Shown: piece after piece, positions 25,547 through 33,126 of the stretch
How positions within the stretch are numbered: the stretch's first letter is position 1
How the letters are laid out: each line of letters opens with the position of its first letter
Assembly (NCBI RefSeq): GCF_024623785.1
Contig: NZ_JANKBZ010000017.1
Span: 149,624-213,623 of the forward strand
DNA: 64,000 bases
Source of the DNA: Archangium lipolyticum
GTDB taxonomy: Bacteria > Myxococcota > Myxococcia > Myxococcales > Myxococcaceae
Reading direction: 5' to 3'
Translations under genes and position numbers: made by a program
The notes under the pieces: model-generated
The model's input: only the letters and a program-made list of their open reading frames with translations
Databases searched by the model: none
What the model was told of the DNA's origin: nothing

Positions 25547-26389
25547 TCACTCCCCCTGAGGTGCATCGGGTGGCAGCTCGTAACCCCTGACCATGGACAG
25601 AGGGTAGAGGGCCCGGTGGCCGATATTGGGATGATACACCGCGAGGTAGATCTCACCTGCGACTGACACCCACGTCCATCTGGCTGGCTCGGCTTGTGCC
25701 GTCAGCCAATCTTCTGCTTCCTCGAGGCTGGCGAAAGACGCGGTGGCGATGGGCGGCTCCTCCTGTTGGAACTCCGCGAGGTAGTACTCGAGACTGCGGC
25801 TGTGCGGCAGGCGACGGGCGTTCGTTTCACGGTCATGGATCACCTCGTAATAGCCGTTCGCAATCAGCACCTGGGCGAAGTCGGGAGGACTGGGGTGAGT
25901 CCTGAGCCAGGCTTCCGCCTCCTCTCTCGTATCGAAAGAGGCAATGACATAAGGCGGTGCACCGGCCTCGACGTGCTCGAGATACTCACTGAAGGCTTTG
26001 TGCTGTCCGGTCGAATCAATGAAATGGAGTGCATCGAGATGGACCTGGAGCCGCTCCTTCTCTTCGGCGGAATCGGTCTCATCACGAAGCTTCGTGAAGA
26101 AGCCCACCGTTTTGTTCATGCGTTCTTCGAGACTCAAGATGCCATCTCGAGGTGGCTCAACGGTGTCGGCTGTGCGGTGTTGGGAGATAGACGCTGTCGA
26201 GGGCGTATGAACGCCAGAGGGGATGGCTCTGCGGAAGTCCGCGAAGTGATACCGTTGGCCGGTAGAGAAAACGAAGCGGACCGCATCTCGCGCGAGCCCC
26301 AGAATGCGCGCCCGTTCAGGTGACTGTGTCTCGCTCCAGAGCTTTCCAACCAACTCGTATGAATCTGAAAGAAGGGTGGAGGATGTCAT
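25547..26389 (-). CDS. Protein of unknown function with a duplicated domain
   Basis: A 280-residue soluble protein. The N-terminal 130 residues contain predicted helices (RMNKTVGFFTKLRDETDSAE, ALHFIDSTGQH). The C-terminal half holds two copies of a module: VIASFDTREEAEAWLRTHPS at about 148-167 and IATASFASLEEAEDWLTAQ at about 213-231, each followed by a beta-rich stretch (VLIANGYYEVIHD; WTWVSVAGEIYLAVYHP). This resembles proteins annotated without function in myxobacteria. The ATG at 26387-26389 follows GGTGGAGCC. GC content is below that of the flanking housekeeping genes. Its role is unknown. Confidence 0.75.
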   Translation of the reverse strand: MTSSTLLSDSYELVGKLWSETQSPERARILGLARDAVRFVFSTGQRYHFADFRRAIPSGVHTPSTASISQHRTADTVEPPRDGILSLEERMNKTVGFFTKLRDETDSAEEKERLQVHLDALHFIDSTGQHKAFSEYLEHVEAGAPPYVIASFDTREEAEAWLRTHPSPPDFAQVLIANGYYEVIHDRETNARRLPHSRSLEYYLAEFQQEEPPIATASFASLEEAEDWLTAQAEPARWTWVSVAGEIYLAVYHPNIGHRALYPLSMVRGYELPPDAPQGE

Positions 26390-26625
26390 GGCTCCACCAC
26401 CGCGATTGGGGGTTGGGAAGGAACACCAGGGAACACTACGGCGTCTCCTTGATGACGAATTTCAGGTGGGAAAGTTCCTGGACGATCGTAGGGGAGGGGA
26501 GCGAAGACCGGGTCGTACTCCAAGAAAAGAGCAGAAGGCCGAGGCTCATGACCAGGAGTCGCTGAGGAGTCGGAGCTGTTCTGACGTGTAGGGGTATCGC
26601 GAAGGCGGTGTTTCTGGAGCGGCAC
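26386..26625 (-). CDS. Possible small ORF overlapping the downstream gene start
   Basis: A GTG-started 79-codon frame whose TGA overlaps the next gene's ATG as ATGA. The product is Pro-rich with no recognised motif. In another frame of the same DNA a short hydrophobic stretch (LLVMSLGLLLFSW) occurs, so this could be a decayed or frameshifted secreted-peptide gene. The 324 bases between 26389 and 26714 hold nothing else I can support. Confidence 0.25.
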   Translation of the reverse strand: MPLQKHRLRDTPTRQNSSDSSATPGHEPRPSALFLEYDPVFAPLPYDRPGTFPPEIRHQGDAVVFPGVPSQPPIAVVEP

Positions 26626-26713
26626 TCCCCGAGCATAACCTGCTAAGTTGAGGTTCTGGGAGGTAGTCCCATGACCTCACATCTGCATTCCCCTGTTCCA
26701 GAGACCTCCGGCC

Positions 26714-28444
26714 ATGAGTGCGCTCGACATGCCGCCACTGCCGCCCGGCACGCTCATCGCGGGTGACGTGGTGGAGGCCGTGCTGGGCGCGGGCGGCTTC
26801 GGCACCGTGTACCAGGTGCGTGGCCCCCAAGGACACCGCTCCGCCCTCAAGATGATTCCGCTGGAGAAGGGCGAGGATAGAGCCTGGCGCGAGGCCCTCA
26901 TCGGCTCGCGCCTGCACCACCCCAACCTGGCGCGGGTGCTGGGCGCGGGCAGCTGGCCCGACAAGGACCCCCGCTTCGTCTTCGTGAAGCAGGAGCTGGT
27001 GGACGGAGTGAGGCTGGACGTCTGGGCGCGCGAGCACGCCGTGGACACGCACCAGGTGGTGGACAGGGTGCTGGAGGTGTCACGGGCCCTGGCGGTGGTG
27101 CACGAGGCCAGGGTGGTGCACCGGGACGTGAAGGAGGCCAACATCCTGGTGCGCAAGAGTGACGGGCAGGCGGTGCTGGTGGACTTCGGGGTGGGCTACT
27201 ACGAGGGGGCGCCCACCCTCACCGAGGGACTGTTTCCCCCGGGCACGCCCCGCTACCGCAGCCCCGAGGCGTGGCGCTTCGGCCGGGAGAACCAGGACGT
27301 GCAGGGGGCGCACTACCGGGCCGGGGTGGGAGATGACCTGTACGCGCTGGGAGTCGTCTTCTACCGGCTGCTGACGGGGAGAGACCCCTTCCTGCTGGGC
27401 GAGCGCGGAGGCGTGGACGTGGAGGCCGTGTTGCACCAGGCGCCGCTGCCGCCGCACCTCGTCAACCCGCGCGTCCCCCTGGCCGTGGAAGCGGTGTGCC
27501 TGCGGCTTCTGGAGAAGAAGCCCGAGGATCGCTACCCGGGCGCGGTGGCGTTGTGCACTGCATTGGAGACACTGAGGGCCTGGCCGGACGAGTCCTGGAA
27601 GGTGCCACTGCGCGGTGGGGCGCGTGCGGCCGGCAAGGACAAACGGTGGGCACGCGTGCGGCGTGTGGCTCCCTGGGCGGGTGTGGGCTTGGGGTTGATG
27701 ATGCTGGGCGGCGCATGGCTCGCCGGCTTCTCACCCATCGCGTCGCCCGCCGGGTCTCCAACGCGGAAGGCCGGTGTTGGCCAGGAAGTGGCGCCCTCGG
27801 AGTCACCGCCGGAATCTGCACGGGCCGCGACTCCGCCGCCGGTGGAGCCTCCCCTCGCGGCCGCCGCTTCGCCCGCGGCGTCCGGAAAGGACACAGCTCC
27901 CGTGAAGAAGCAGCAGAAGCAGAGGACGAACGGCCCTCAGCGTGAAACGCAGTCCAGCGCGGGGGCCGTGGCGCGCAACGTGTGTCTGGGTCTGACGGGA
28001 GCCGCCCTGCAGGCCTGTCTCGGTGCGCAGCAGCAGGTGCCGCCGGTGCGCCCGATGCCTCCACCCCAGGAGTGCCCTGCCGGTGCCGTGGAGACCATGA
28101 CCCGTACGCTCGGCCTCGACATCGGAGATGCCACCAGCGGTGACTTTTCCGATGTGCGGGGCAGAGCCATTCCCGTGCGCGAGGACACCCCGTTTCGAGT
28201 GATCGGTCTCTGGGGGGAAAAGCTGCCGCACATGACCGTCCTCTACGGGCGCCTCTACTTCGGAGAGAATCGCGTGTACGGCCTCTTCACCGAGGCCCGC
28301 ACGCCCACCGGGGAGACCTACGAGGTCTGCCTACGACTGGGCTACCGCGGCGAGCCCGGCACGCGCATCTACCCCGGCAGCACGCCGGAGAACATACTGG
28401 TCAGTCCCATCGCGGAGGTGGAGGTCGTGGACCACTTCGAATAG
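26714..28444 (+). CDS. Membrane-anchored Ser/Thr protein kinase
   Basis: Eukaryotic-like kinase of 576 residues. The cytoplasmic kinase domain (about 15-290) has a glycine loop GAGGFGTVY, ATP-lysine K46 (SALKM), catalytic HRDVKEAN with D138, DFG at 157-159, the activation segment GTPRYRSPEA and the helix-F motif GDDLYALGV. A single membrane helix lies at about 320-340. Then come a Pro/Ala-rich linker and a C-terminal, probably periplasmic domain (about 430-576) with four cysteines. The start is the ATG at 26714. A DUF2381 protein follows 107 bp later, a pairing I associate with Myxococcales. Confidence 0.92.
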   Translation: MSALDMPPLPPGTLIAGDVVEAVLGAGGFGTVYQVRGPQGHRSALKMIPLEKGEDRAWREALIGSRLHHPNLARVLGAGSWPDKDPRFVFVKQELVDGVRLDVWAREHAVDTHQVVDRVLEVSRALAVVHEARVVHRDVKEANILVRKSDGQAVLVDFGVGYYEGAPTLTEGLFPPGTPRYRSPEAWRFGRENQDVQGAHYRAGVGDDLYALGVVFYRLLTGRDPFLLGERGGVDVEAVLHQAPLPPHLVNPRVPLAVEAVCLRLLEKKPEDRYPGAVALCTALETLRAWPDESWKVPLRGGARAAGKDKRWARVRRVAPWAGVGLGLMMLGGAWLAGFSPIASPAGSPTRKAGVGQEVAPSESPPESARAATPPPVEPPLAAAASPAASGKDTAPVKKQQKQRTNGPQRETQSSAGAVARNVCLGLTGAALQACLGAQQQVPPVRPMPPPQECPAGAVETMTRTLGLDIGDATSGDFSDVRGRAIPVREDTPFRVIGLWGEKLPHMTVLYGRLYFGENRVYGLFTEARTPTGETYEVCLRLGYRGEPGTRIYPGSTPENILVSPIAEVEVVDHFE

Positions 28445-28551
28445 ACCGACGGAGTATCTGTCGATAGCGGCCGCCGTGCACTACCGGGCGGGAGGTGTGG
28501 TAGAGGCCCACTTTTCCGGTCTCATCCACATCCCTGGAGGTTCCCCGCACC

Positions 28552-29520
28552 GTGTTCGCCCTGTCCTCCGCCGCCGTCCTGGGGTTCGTCCTGCTCACCG
28601 TCCCCGCTGAGGCCGCCACAAGAACCCCGCTCCCCGACTGTGAGACGGGCACGCGCAACATCGAGATGCAAGCGGATGCTCCAGACAGTCGCCTGGAGGT
28701 GTGCATCCACCCGGAACTGTCCACCAGCCTGTTCTTCGACTCGAAGCTGGCGCGTGTGGAACTGGCCTCTCGGGAGCGGTTCCGGGTGATAGAGGGGGAA
28801 CTCGGCGTCACTCTCGTCCCCACGGAGGCGCTTCGCGATGGGGAGCGTGTTCCGGTAACAGTCCACTTCCAGGACGGTGCGGCCCCGGCGAGCGTCACCT
28901 TCCAACTGGTGGTGCACCCCTCCGAGGCCGAACGGCAGGTGGAGGTGACACGCCACCCGCGCACACTGGCCTCCTACCGGAAGGGCGAGCAGCAGGCACG
29001 GGCGGAAGCTCGACAGTGCCGGGAGGGCATGGCTCGCCTCCAGGCTGAGTGCGGCGGGCAGGTGGGACTCACGGGCCTCATCGCCCAGGGACGCATGGGC
29101 GAAGGGGGCGTTGCCTATAGAGATCTAGGCGTCGGCGTCACCTCGCGTCCAGGCAACACCGTCACCAGCGCGTACGCGAGCAGTTACCGCTCCGACACCT
29201 ACCACGAGGGCGAGAAAACCGGCATGGTGCGGCTGGCCGTGAAACAGGAATTGGCAAACACCGGCAAGACGCCCTGGACGCCCGCCGGTGCGGCGCTGGT
29301 GGGCCCCAAGCGCAAGGAATTGAAGGCGCTCGGTGTCTGGCCATGGGAGTCCATTCCTCCGGGGCAGAAGCGCCAGGTCGTGGTGGAGGTGGAGGCGGCG
29401 GAGAGCGAGGCACGGGGCACCTTCACGCTCGAACTGAGGGGCCAGGAAGATCCAGCCCGGATCGAGCGCTTCGACGGCGTCACGTTCCCCTCCCACGGGA
29501 GCGCTGATGCACTCCGGTAG
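28552..29520 (+). CDS. DUF2381 family exported protein
   Basis: A 322-residue protein of the myxobacterial DUF2381 family, function unknown. It has an N-terminal signal sequence (about 1-21, ALSSAAVLGFVLLTVPAEA) and a mature beta-rich part containing the family-like stretches RNIEMQA, PVTVHFQDG and a late segment TPWTPAGAALVG. The start is the GTG at 28552. Its position directly after a membrane Ser/Thr kinase is typical of such pairs and suggests a sensor or periplasmic partner (inference). It converges on a hybrid kinase gene whose stop is 14 bp away. Confidence 0.85.
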   Translation: MFALSSAAVLGFVLLTVPAEAATRTPLPDCETGTRNIEMQADAPDSRLEVCIHPELSTSLFFDSKLARVELASRERFRVIEGELGVTLVPTEALRDGERVPVTVHFQDGAAPASVTFQLVVHPSEAERQVEVTRHPRTLASYRKGEQQARAEARQCREGMARLQAECGGQVGLTGLIAQGRMGEGGVAYRDLGVGVTSRPGNTVTSAYASSYRSDTYHEGEKTGMVRLAVKQELANTGKTPWTPAGAALVGPKRKELKALGVWPWESIPPGQKRQVVVEVEAAESEARGTFTLELRGQEDPARIERFDGVTFPSHGSADALR

Positions 29521-29534
29521 TAATGTCGCCCCGA

Positions 29535-32534
29535 CTACGGAGCCCGGCTCTCCGGTCGCGCCGTGGCGGCGGCGAGTGGCAACTCCAGGGTGAAGGTGGC
29601 GCCTCCACCGGGGGTGGGGAGGACCCGGATGTGCCCGGAGTGTGCCTCCACCACCTGCCGGGCGATCCACAACCCCAGGCCGAACCCGCCGTAATGGCGT
29701 GAGGAGACAGCGCGCTCGAACCGCTCGAAGATGCGGGCGCGGTCTTGCGGAGCGATGCCGATGCCATGGTCCGCCACTGTTACCCTGGCGGTGCCTCCCT
29801 GCACTCCGAGGCTCACCTCCACGGGCCTGCCTGGTCCGAACTTCACCGCATTGGACAGCAGGTTCCTGATGACCTGGCTGATATACGAAGGGTCGCACCT
29901 CGCCACGATGGCGGTATTCCCCTGGAAGGTGAGGGGGCTGCCAGCTCGTGCAGCCTCGTCCCTCATGGCCTCGACCGCCTCGGTCACGAGCTCCCTCAAA
30001 TCCACTTCGCGCAGGTACAGGTGGAGCTGGCCGGTGTTGATCCTCGACACATCCAGGAGCGTCTCGACCAGCGAGGCCAGGCTCTGCACGGTCCGGCCGG
30101 CCGTCTCGAGCCGCGCTCCGACGCGCGCCCGGCTCTCCTCGCTCAAGCCTCGCCCCACGAGCTCCAATTGGAGGCGGAAGCGGGTCAGGGGTGTCTTCAG
30201 CTCGTGGCTGGCCACGGAGAGGAATTCGTCCCGGGCCTGAATGGCTTCCCGGAGGTTGGCCTCGAGCGCCTCGCGGCGGAAGAGCTCCCGGCGCATCTTC
30301 GAGAGCTCGAGGTTGGAGCGTACTCGCGCGACCAGCTCCCGGGCGGAGAACGGCTTCGAGAGGTAGTCATCCGCTCCCGCATCGAGCCCGCCCACGGCGG
30401 CTTCGGGACCCGCCTGGGCGGACAGCAGGATGATGGGGATGGCGCGCAGGTCCGGTTCCGTGCGGAGCCGTTGGACCAGCCCCAGCCCGTCCAGGCCCGG
30501 CATCATCACGTCGGTGACGATGACGTCCGGGCGTTGCTCGCGCGCGGCCTCGAGCGCGGCGAGTCCGTCCGCCGCCCTCTGGGTCTGGAAATGGGGAGCG
30601 AGGACACGCCGCAGGTAGTCGCGCATGTCCGCGTTGTCGTCGACGATGAGCACCAGGCCGGAGGGGTTTTCCACCCTGGGGGGGGAGGGGCCTGGGGTCT
30701 GGGACGCGCGGAGAGGCTCTTCCTTCTCGCCTTCGGGCAACCACCGGAGCGCCTCCTGAACGTGGCTCCCGGCGCCTGTCGCGGTGGAAGCCAGCGGCTT
30801 CTCCTGGAGCTTCTCCTTCGGGAGATGCGCCGAACCACGCGGGATGGACACCGTGAACCGGGAGCCCCGGCCCACCTGACTCTCGACCGCGATGGTCCCT
30901 CCGTGGAGCTTGACCAGCTCCTTCACGAGGGCCAGCCCGATGCCGCTCCCCTCGAAGGAGCGGGAGCGTGCTCCTCGCACGCGGTGGAACCGCTCGAAGA
31001 GGTGGGGCAGCTCGTTGGCTGGAATGCCCGTCCCCGTGTCCTCCACCTCGAGGACGGCGTGCCGCGCCGTCTCACGCAGCCGCACGGTGACGCCGCCCTC
31101 GAAGGTGTACTTGAAGGCATTCGACACCAGGTTGAGGACGATCATTTCCCACATGTCCCGGTCGACGTAGAGCGGCTCGGACAGGGGCGGGCAGTCCACG
31201 ACGAGACCCAGCCCGGCGCGGTCCGTGGCGGACCGGAAGCTGCTGGCCAACTCCGCTGTCAGGGTGTCGAGCGCGGTGGGCGCGTAGTGAGCATCGGCGC
31301 GTCCCGCCTCGATGCGCGAGAAGTCGAGGAAGTTGTTCACGAGCCGCAGCAGGCGCTCACCGTTGCGAATGACGACCTCGAGGGCCTCACCTCGGAGCGC
31401 CTTCTCCGGGGATGCTCGCGCGTCCTTGAGCGGCCCGAGCATCAGGGTCAGGGGGGTTCGGAGCTCATGTGACACATTGCTGAAGAAGGTCGTCTTGGCC
31501 CGATCCAGCTCCATCAAGGTCTCGGCGCGCCGGCGTTCCTCCTCGTAGGAGCGGGCACTCGCCACCGCGACGGCGATCTGCCCCGCGGCCAGCTCGAAGA
31601 AGGTCCGGTAGCGCGCGTCGAGGGGCCGGCGTGGACTCGTGCCCGCGACGAGAAAGCCATGGGGGCACTTCTGCTCCCCGCGGGAAATGGGCAACACCAG
31701 CACGGTCCGTGTGGGCTCGGGCCAGACACCTCCTGGCAGGGCGCCGAGCTGCCGCGGCAACTCCGTGACGAGCTCCGTGGAGCAACTTCGCGCGACCTTC
31801 GCCAGGGGCCAGAGTGCGTTCTCGTCGCTCAACGAAATCTCGGCGGGGCTCAGGGACTGGCCCTCCTGGAGTCCCGAGGTACTCACGAGCCGCGCGTGTG
31901 TCGACTCCTCCGCCGTCAGATAGAGCGCCGAGAACGTGATGTCCGCGGTGTTGTTGCTCATCGAGCGGGCGCTCGCGGCACATGCTTCCTCCACGGTCTT
32001 CGCGCCCAGAGCGGCTTCTCCCAGCTCACGCAAGGTCCGCAGCCGGCGCTCGGTGATGACGTGTTCCGTGGTCTCGTTTCCCGAGCAGAAGATTCCGCGG
32101 ATCTTCCCCTCGTCGTCACTCAGGGGGGCGAACGAGAAGGTGAAATAGGTCTCCTCCTGGAACCCTCTGCGATGGAGCTGGAGCGGCAGGTCCTCCGACC
32201 ACGATGCGACTCCCGTGGAGACCACCCCCTTGAGCAGGGGTTCCAGATTACTCCAGACCTCCGGCCAGACCTCGCGAAAGGGTTTGCCCATCGCCGAGGG
32301 GTGCTTCATTCCCAGAATGGAGGTGTACCCATGGTTGTAGACCAGTACGAACTCCGGCCCCCACAAGACGAGGGTGGGGAAGCGTTGGCTGAGGCAGATG
32401 CTGACGGCGGTGCGGAGGAGCGGCGGCCATTGGTGCTCGGGACCGAGCGTCGTCCGCGCCCATTCCAGGTTCTGGAGGAGCGAGCTCATCTCGCCACCCC
32501 GGGCGAAGAGATTGGCGGAAGGATCGCTGCTCAT
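29535..32534 (-). CDS. Hybrid sensor kinase with two histidine-kinase modules
   Basis: A cytoplasmic 999-residue protein. A PAS-like domain (about 30-165) and a GAF domain (about 170-330) precede a first HisKA/HATPase module with H356 (FSNVSHELRTPLT) and ATPase boxes N (LVSNAFKYT) and G (GTGIP). A receiver (about 655-775) with DD in VLIVDDNADM and phosphoacceptor in VTDVMMPG links to a second kinase module (FLSVASHELKTPL, LLSNAVKFG, DHGIGI). Two complete kinase cores around one receiver is uncommon. The start ATG at 32534 has GGAG about 10 nt upstream. No membrane segment is visible. Confidence 0.93.
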   Translation of the reverse strand: MSSDPSANLFARGGEMSSLLQNLEWARTTLGPEHQWPPLLRTAVSICLSQRFPTLVLWGPEFVLVYNHGYTSILGMKHPSAMGKPFREVWPEVWSNLEPLLKGVVSTGVASWSEDLPLQLHRRGFQEETYFTFSFAPLSDDEGKIRGIFCSGNETTEHVITERRLRTLRELGEAALGAKTVEEACAASARSMSNNTADITFSALYLTAEESTHARLVSTSGLQEGQSLSPAEISLSDENALWPLAKVARSCSTELVTELPRQLGALPGGVWPEPTRTVLVLPISRGEQKCPHGFLVAGTSPRRPLDARYRTFFELAAGQIAVAVASARSYEEERRRAETLMELDRAKTTFFSNVSHELRTPLTLMLGPLKDARASPEKALRGEALEVVIRNGERLLRLVNNFLDFSRIEAGRADAHYAPTALDTLTAELASSFRSATDRAGLGLVVDCPPLSEPLYVDRDMWEMIVLNLVSNAFKYTFEGGVTVRLRETARHAVLEVEDTGTGIPANELPHLFERFHRVRGARSRSFEGSGIGLALVKELVKLHGGTIAVESQVGRGSRFTVSIPRGSAHLPKEKLQEKPLASTATGAGSHVQEALRWLPEGEKEEPLRASQTPGPSPPRVENPSGLVLIVDDNADMRDYLRRVLAPHFQTQRAADGLAALEAAREQRPDVIVTDVMMPGLDGLGLVQRLRTEPDLRAIPIILLSAQAGPEAAVGGLDAGADDYLSKPFSARELVARVRSNLELSKMRRELFRREALEANLREAIQARDEFLSVASHELKTPLTRFRLQLELVGRGLSEESRARVGARLETAGRTVQSLASLVETLLDVSRINTGQLHLYLREVDLRELVTEAVEAMRDEAARAGSPLTFQGNTAIVARCDPSYISQVIRNLLSNAVKFGPGRPVEVSLGVQGGTARVTVADHGIGIAPQDRARIFERFERAVSSRHYGGFGLGLWIARQVVEAHSGHIRVLPTPGGGATFTLELPLAAATARPESRAP

Positions 32535-32759
32535 GCGAGGGCTGCTCCATCGGACTGGTGGGTTGCGCGGCTGGCCTCACGGCGGATGACGAGTCGCACC
32601 CTGTGCTCAAGGTTGGGTCTCGCACCGGCGTCCGCCACCGGGGAGGTCTCCTGGCAGCCTTGGTGACTGGATGTTTCGAGCCCGGCACCCGCGAGCCTCG
32701 CGGACGGGCACGGGGGGGCCTGCTCGTCTCCATCCCCAGCGAGGTAGGCGTGGAGCGAT

Positions 32760-32794
32760 AAAAAAGGGGAACCGCCGTCGAGAGGCGATTCCCC
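32760..32794 (-). terminator. Intrinsic terminator of the lanthipeptide operon
   Basis: On the minus strand, GGGGAATCGCC and GGCGGTTCCCC form an 11-bp stem (one G-U pair) with a 7-nt loop, followed at once by six T residues. It lies 25 bp after the lanA stop: a textbook Rho-independent terminator. Confidence 0.85.
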
Positions 32795-32818
32795 AGGGGT
32801 CCCGTCAGGGACCGGGAA

Positions 32819-33034
32819 TCAGTAGCAGTACTTCGGCGGACACGGCGTGCAGTACGCCGAGGTGGGCTCGCCCGTGATGCCGCCACCGCTCACGTTGCTC
32901 AGGGCACTCTCGTCCAGCTCGAGCAGCGCGGCCGGGTTGGAGGGCAGCGCGGCGCGCTCCTCGGCGGACAGGCTGTTGAAGTACTCGGCATCGCGCCAGG
33001 CGCGGAGGATGTGCTCCTTGTTGGACATGCTCAT
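32819..33034 (-). CDS. Mersacidin/lichenicidin-type lanthipeptide precursor (LanA)
   Basis: A 71-residue precursor. The leader (1-51) is of the mersacidin/lichenicidin type: NKEHILRAWRDAEYFNSLS, EERAALPSNPA, then ELDESALSNVSGG with a double-glycine site at G50-G51. The 20-residue core contains T54, T58, S59 and T63 and cysteines C62, C65 and C70, so up to three lanthionine/methyllanthionine rings are possible. The ATG at 33034 follows AGAGGAG with good spacing; a second ATG at 33028 is possible. It lies downstream of lanM, and a hairpin separates the two. Core chemistry is inferred. Confidence 0.9.
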   Translation of the reverse strand: MSMSNKEHILRAWRDAEYFNSLSAEERAALPSNPAALLELDESALSNVSGGGITGEPTSAYCTPCPPKYCY

Positions 33035-33070
33035 GGGGGTGCTCCTCTGTTGAGGGTTGGGGGTGGTAGT

Positions 33071-33100
33071 TCCCGAAGACGCCAACCCTCGGCTTCGGGA
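33071..33100 (-). promoter_or_regulatory. Hairpin between lanM and lanA
   Basis: A perfect 8-bp stem TCCCGAAG/CTTCGGGA with a 14-nt loop lies in the 92-bp gap between the lanM stop and the lanA start. It may be an RNA-processing or attenuation element that raises precursor mRNA over synthetase mRNA. Confidence 0.5.
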
Positions 33101-33126
33101 ATGCCCCGCAGGGAGGCGGGGACAGC

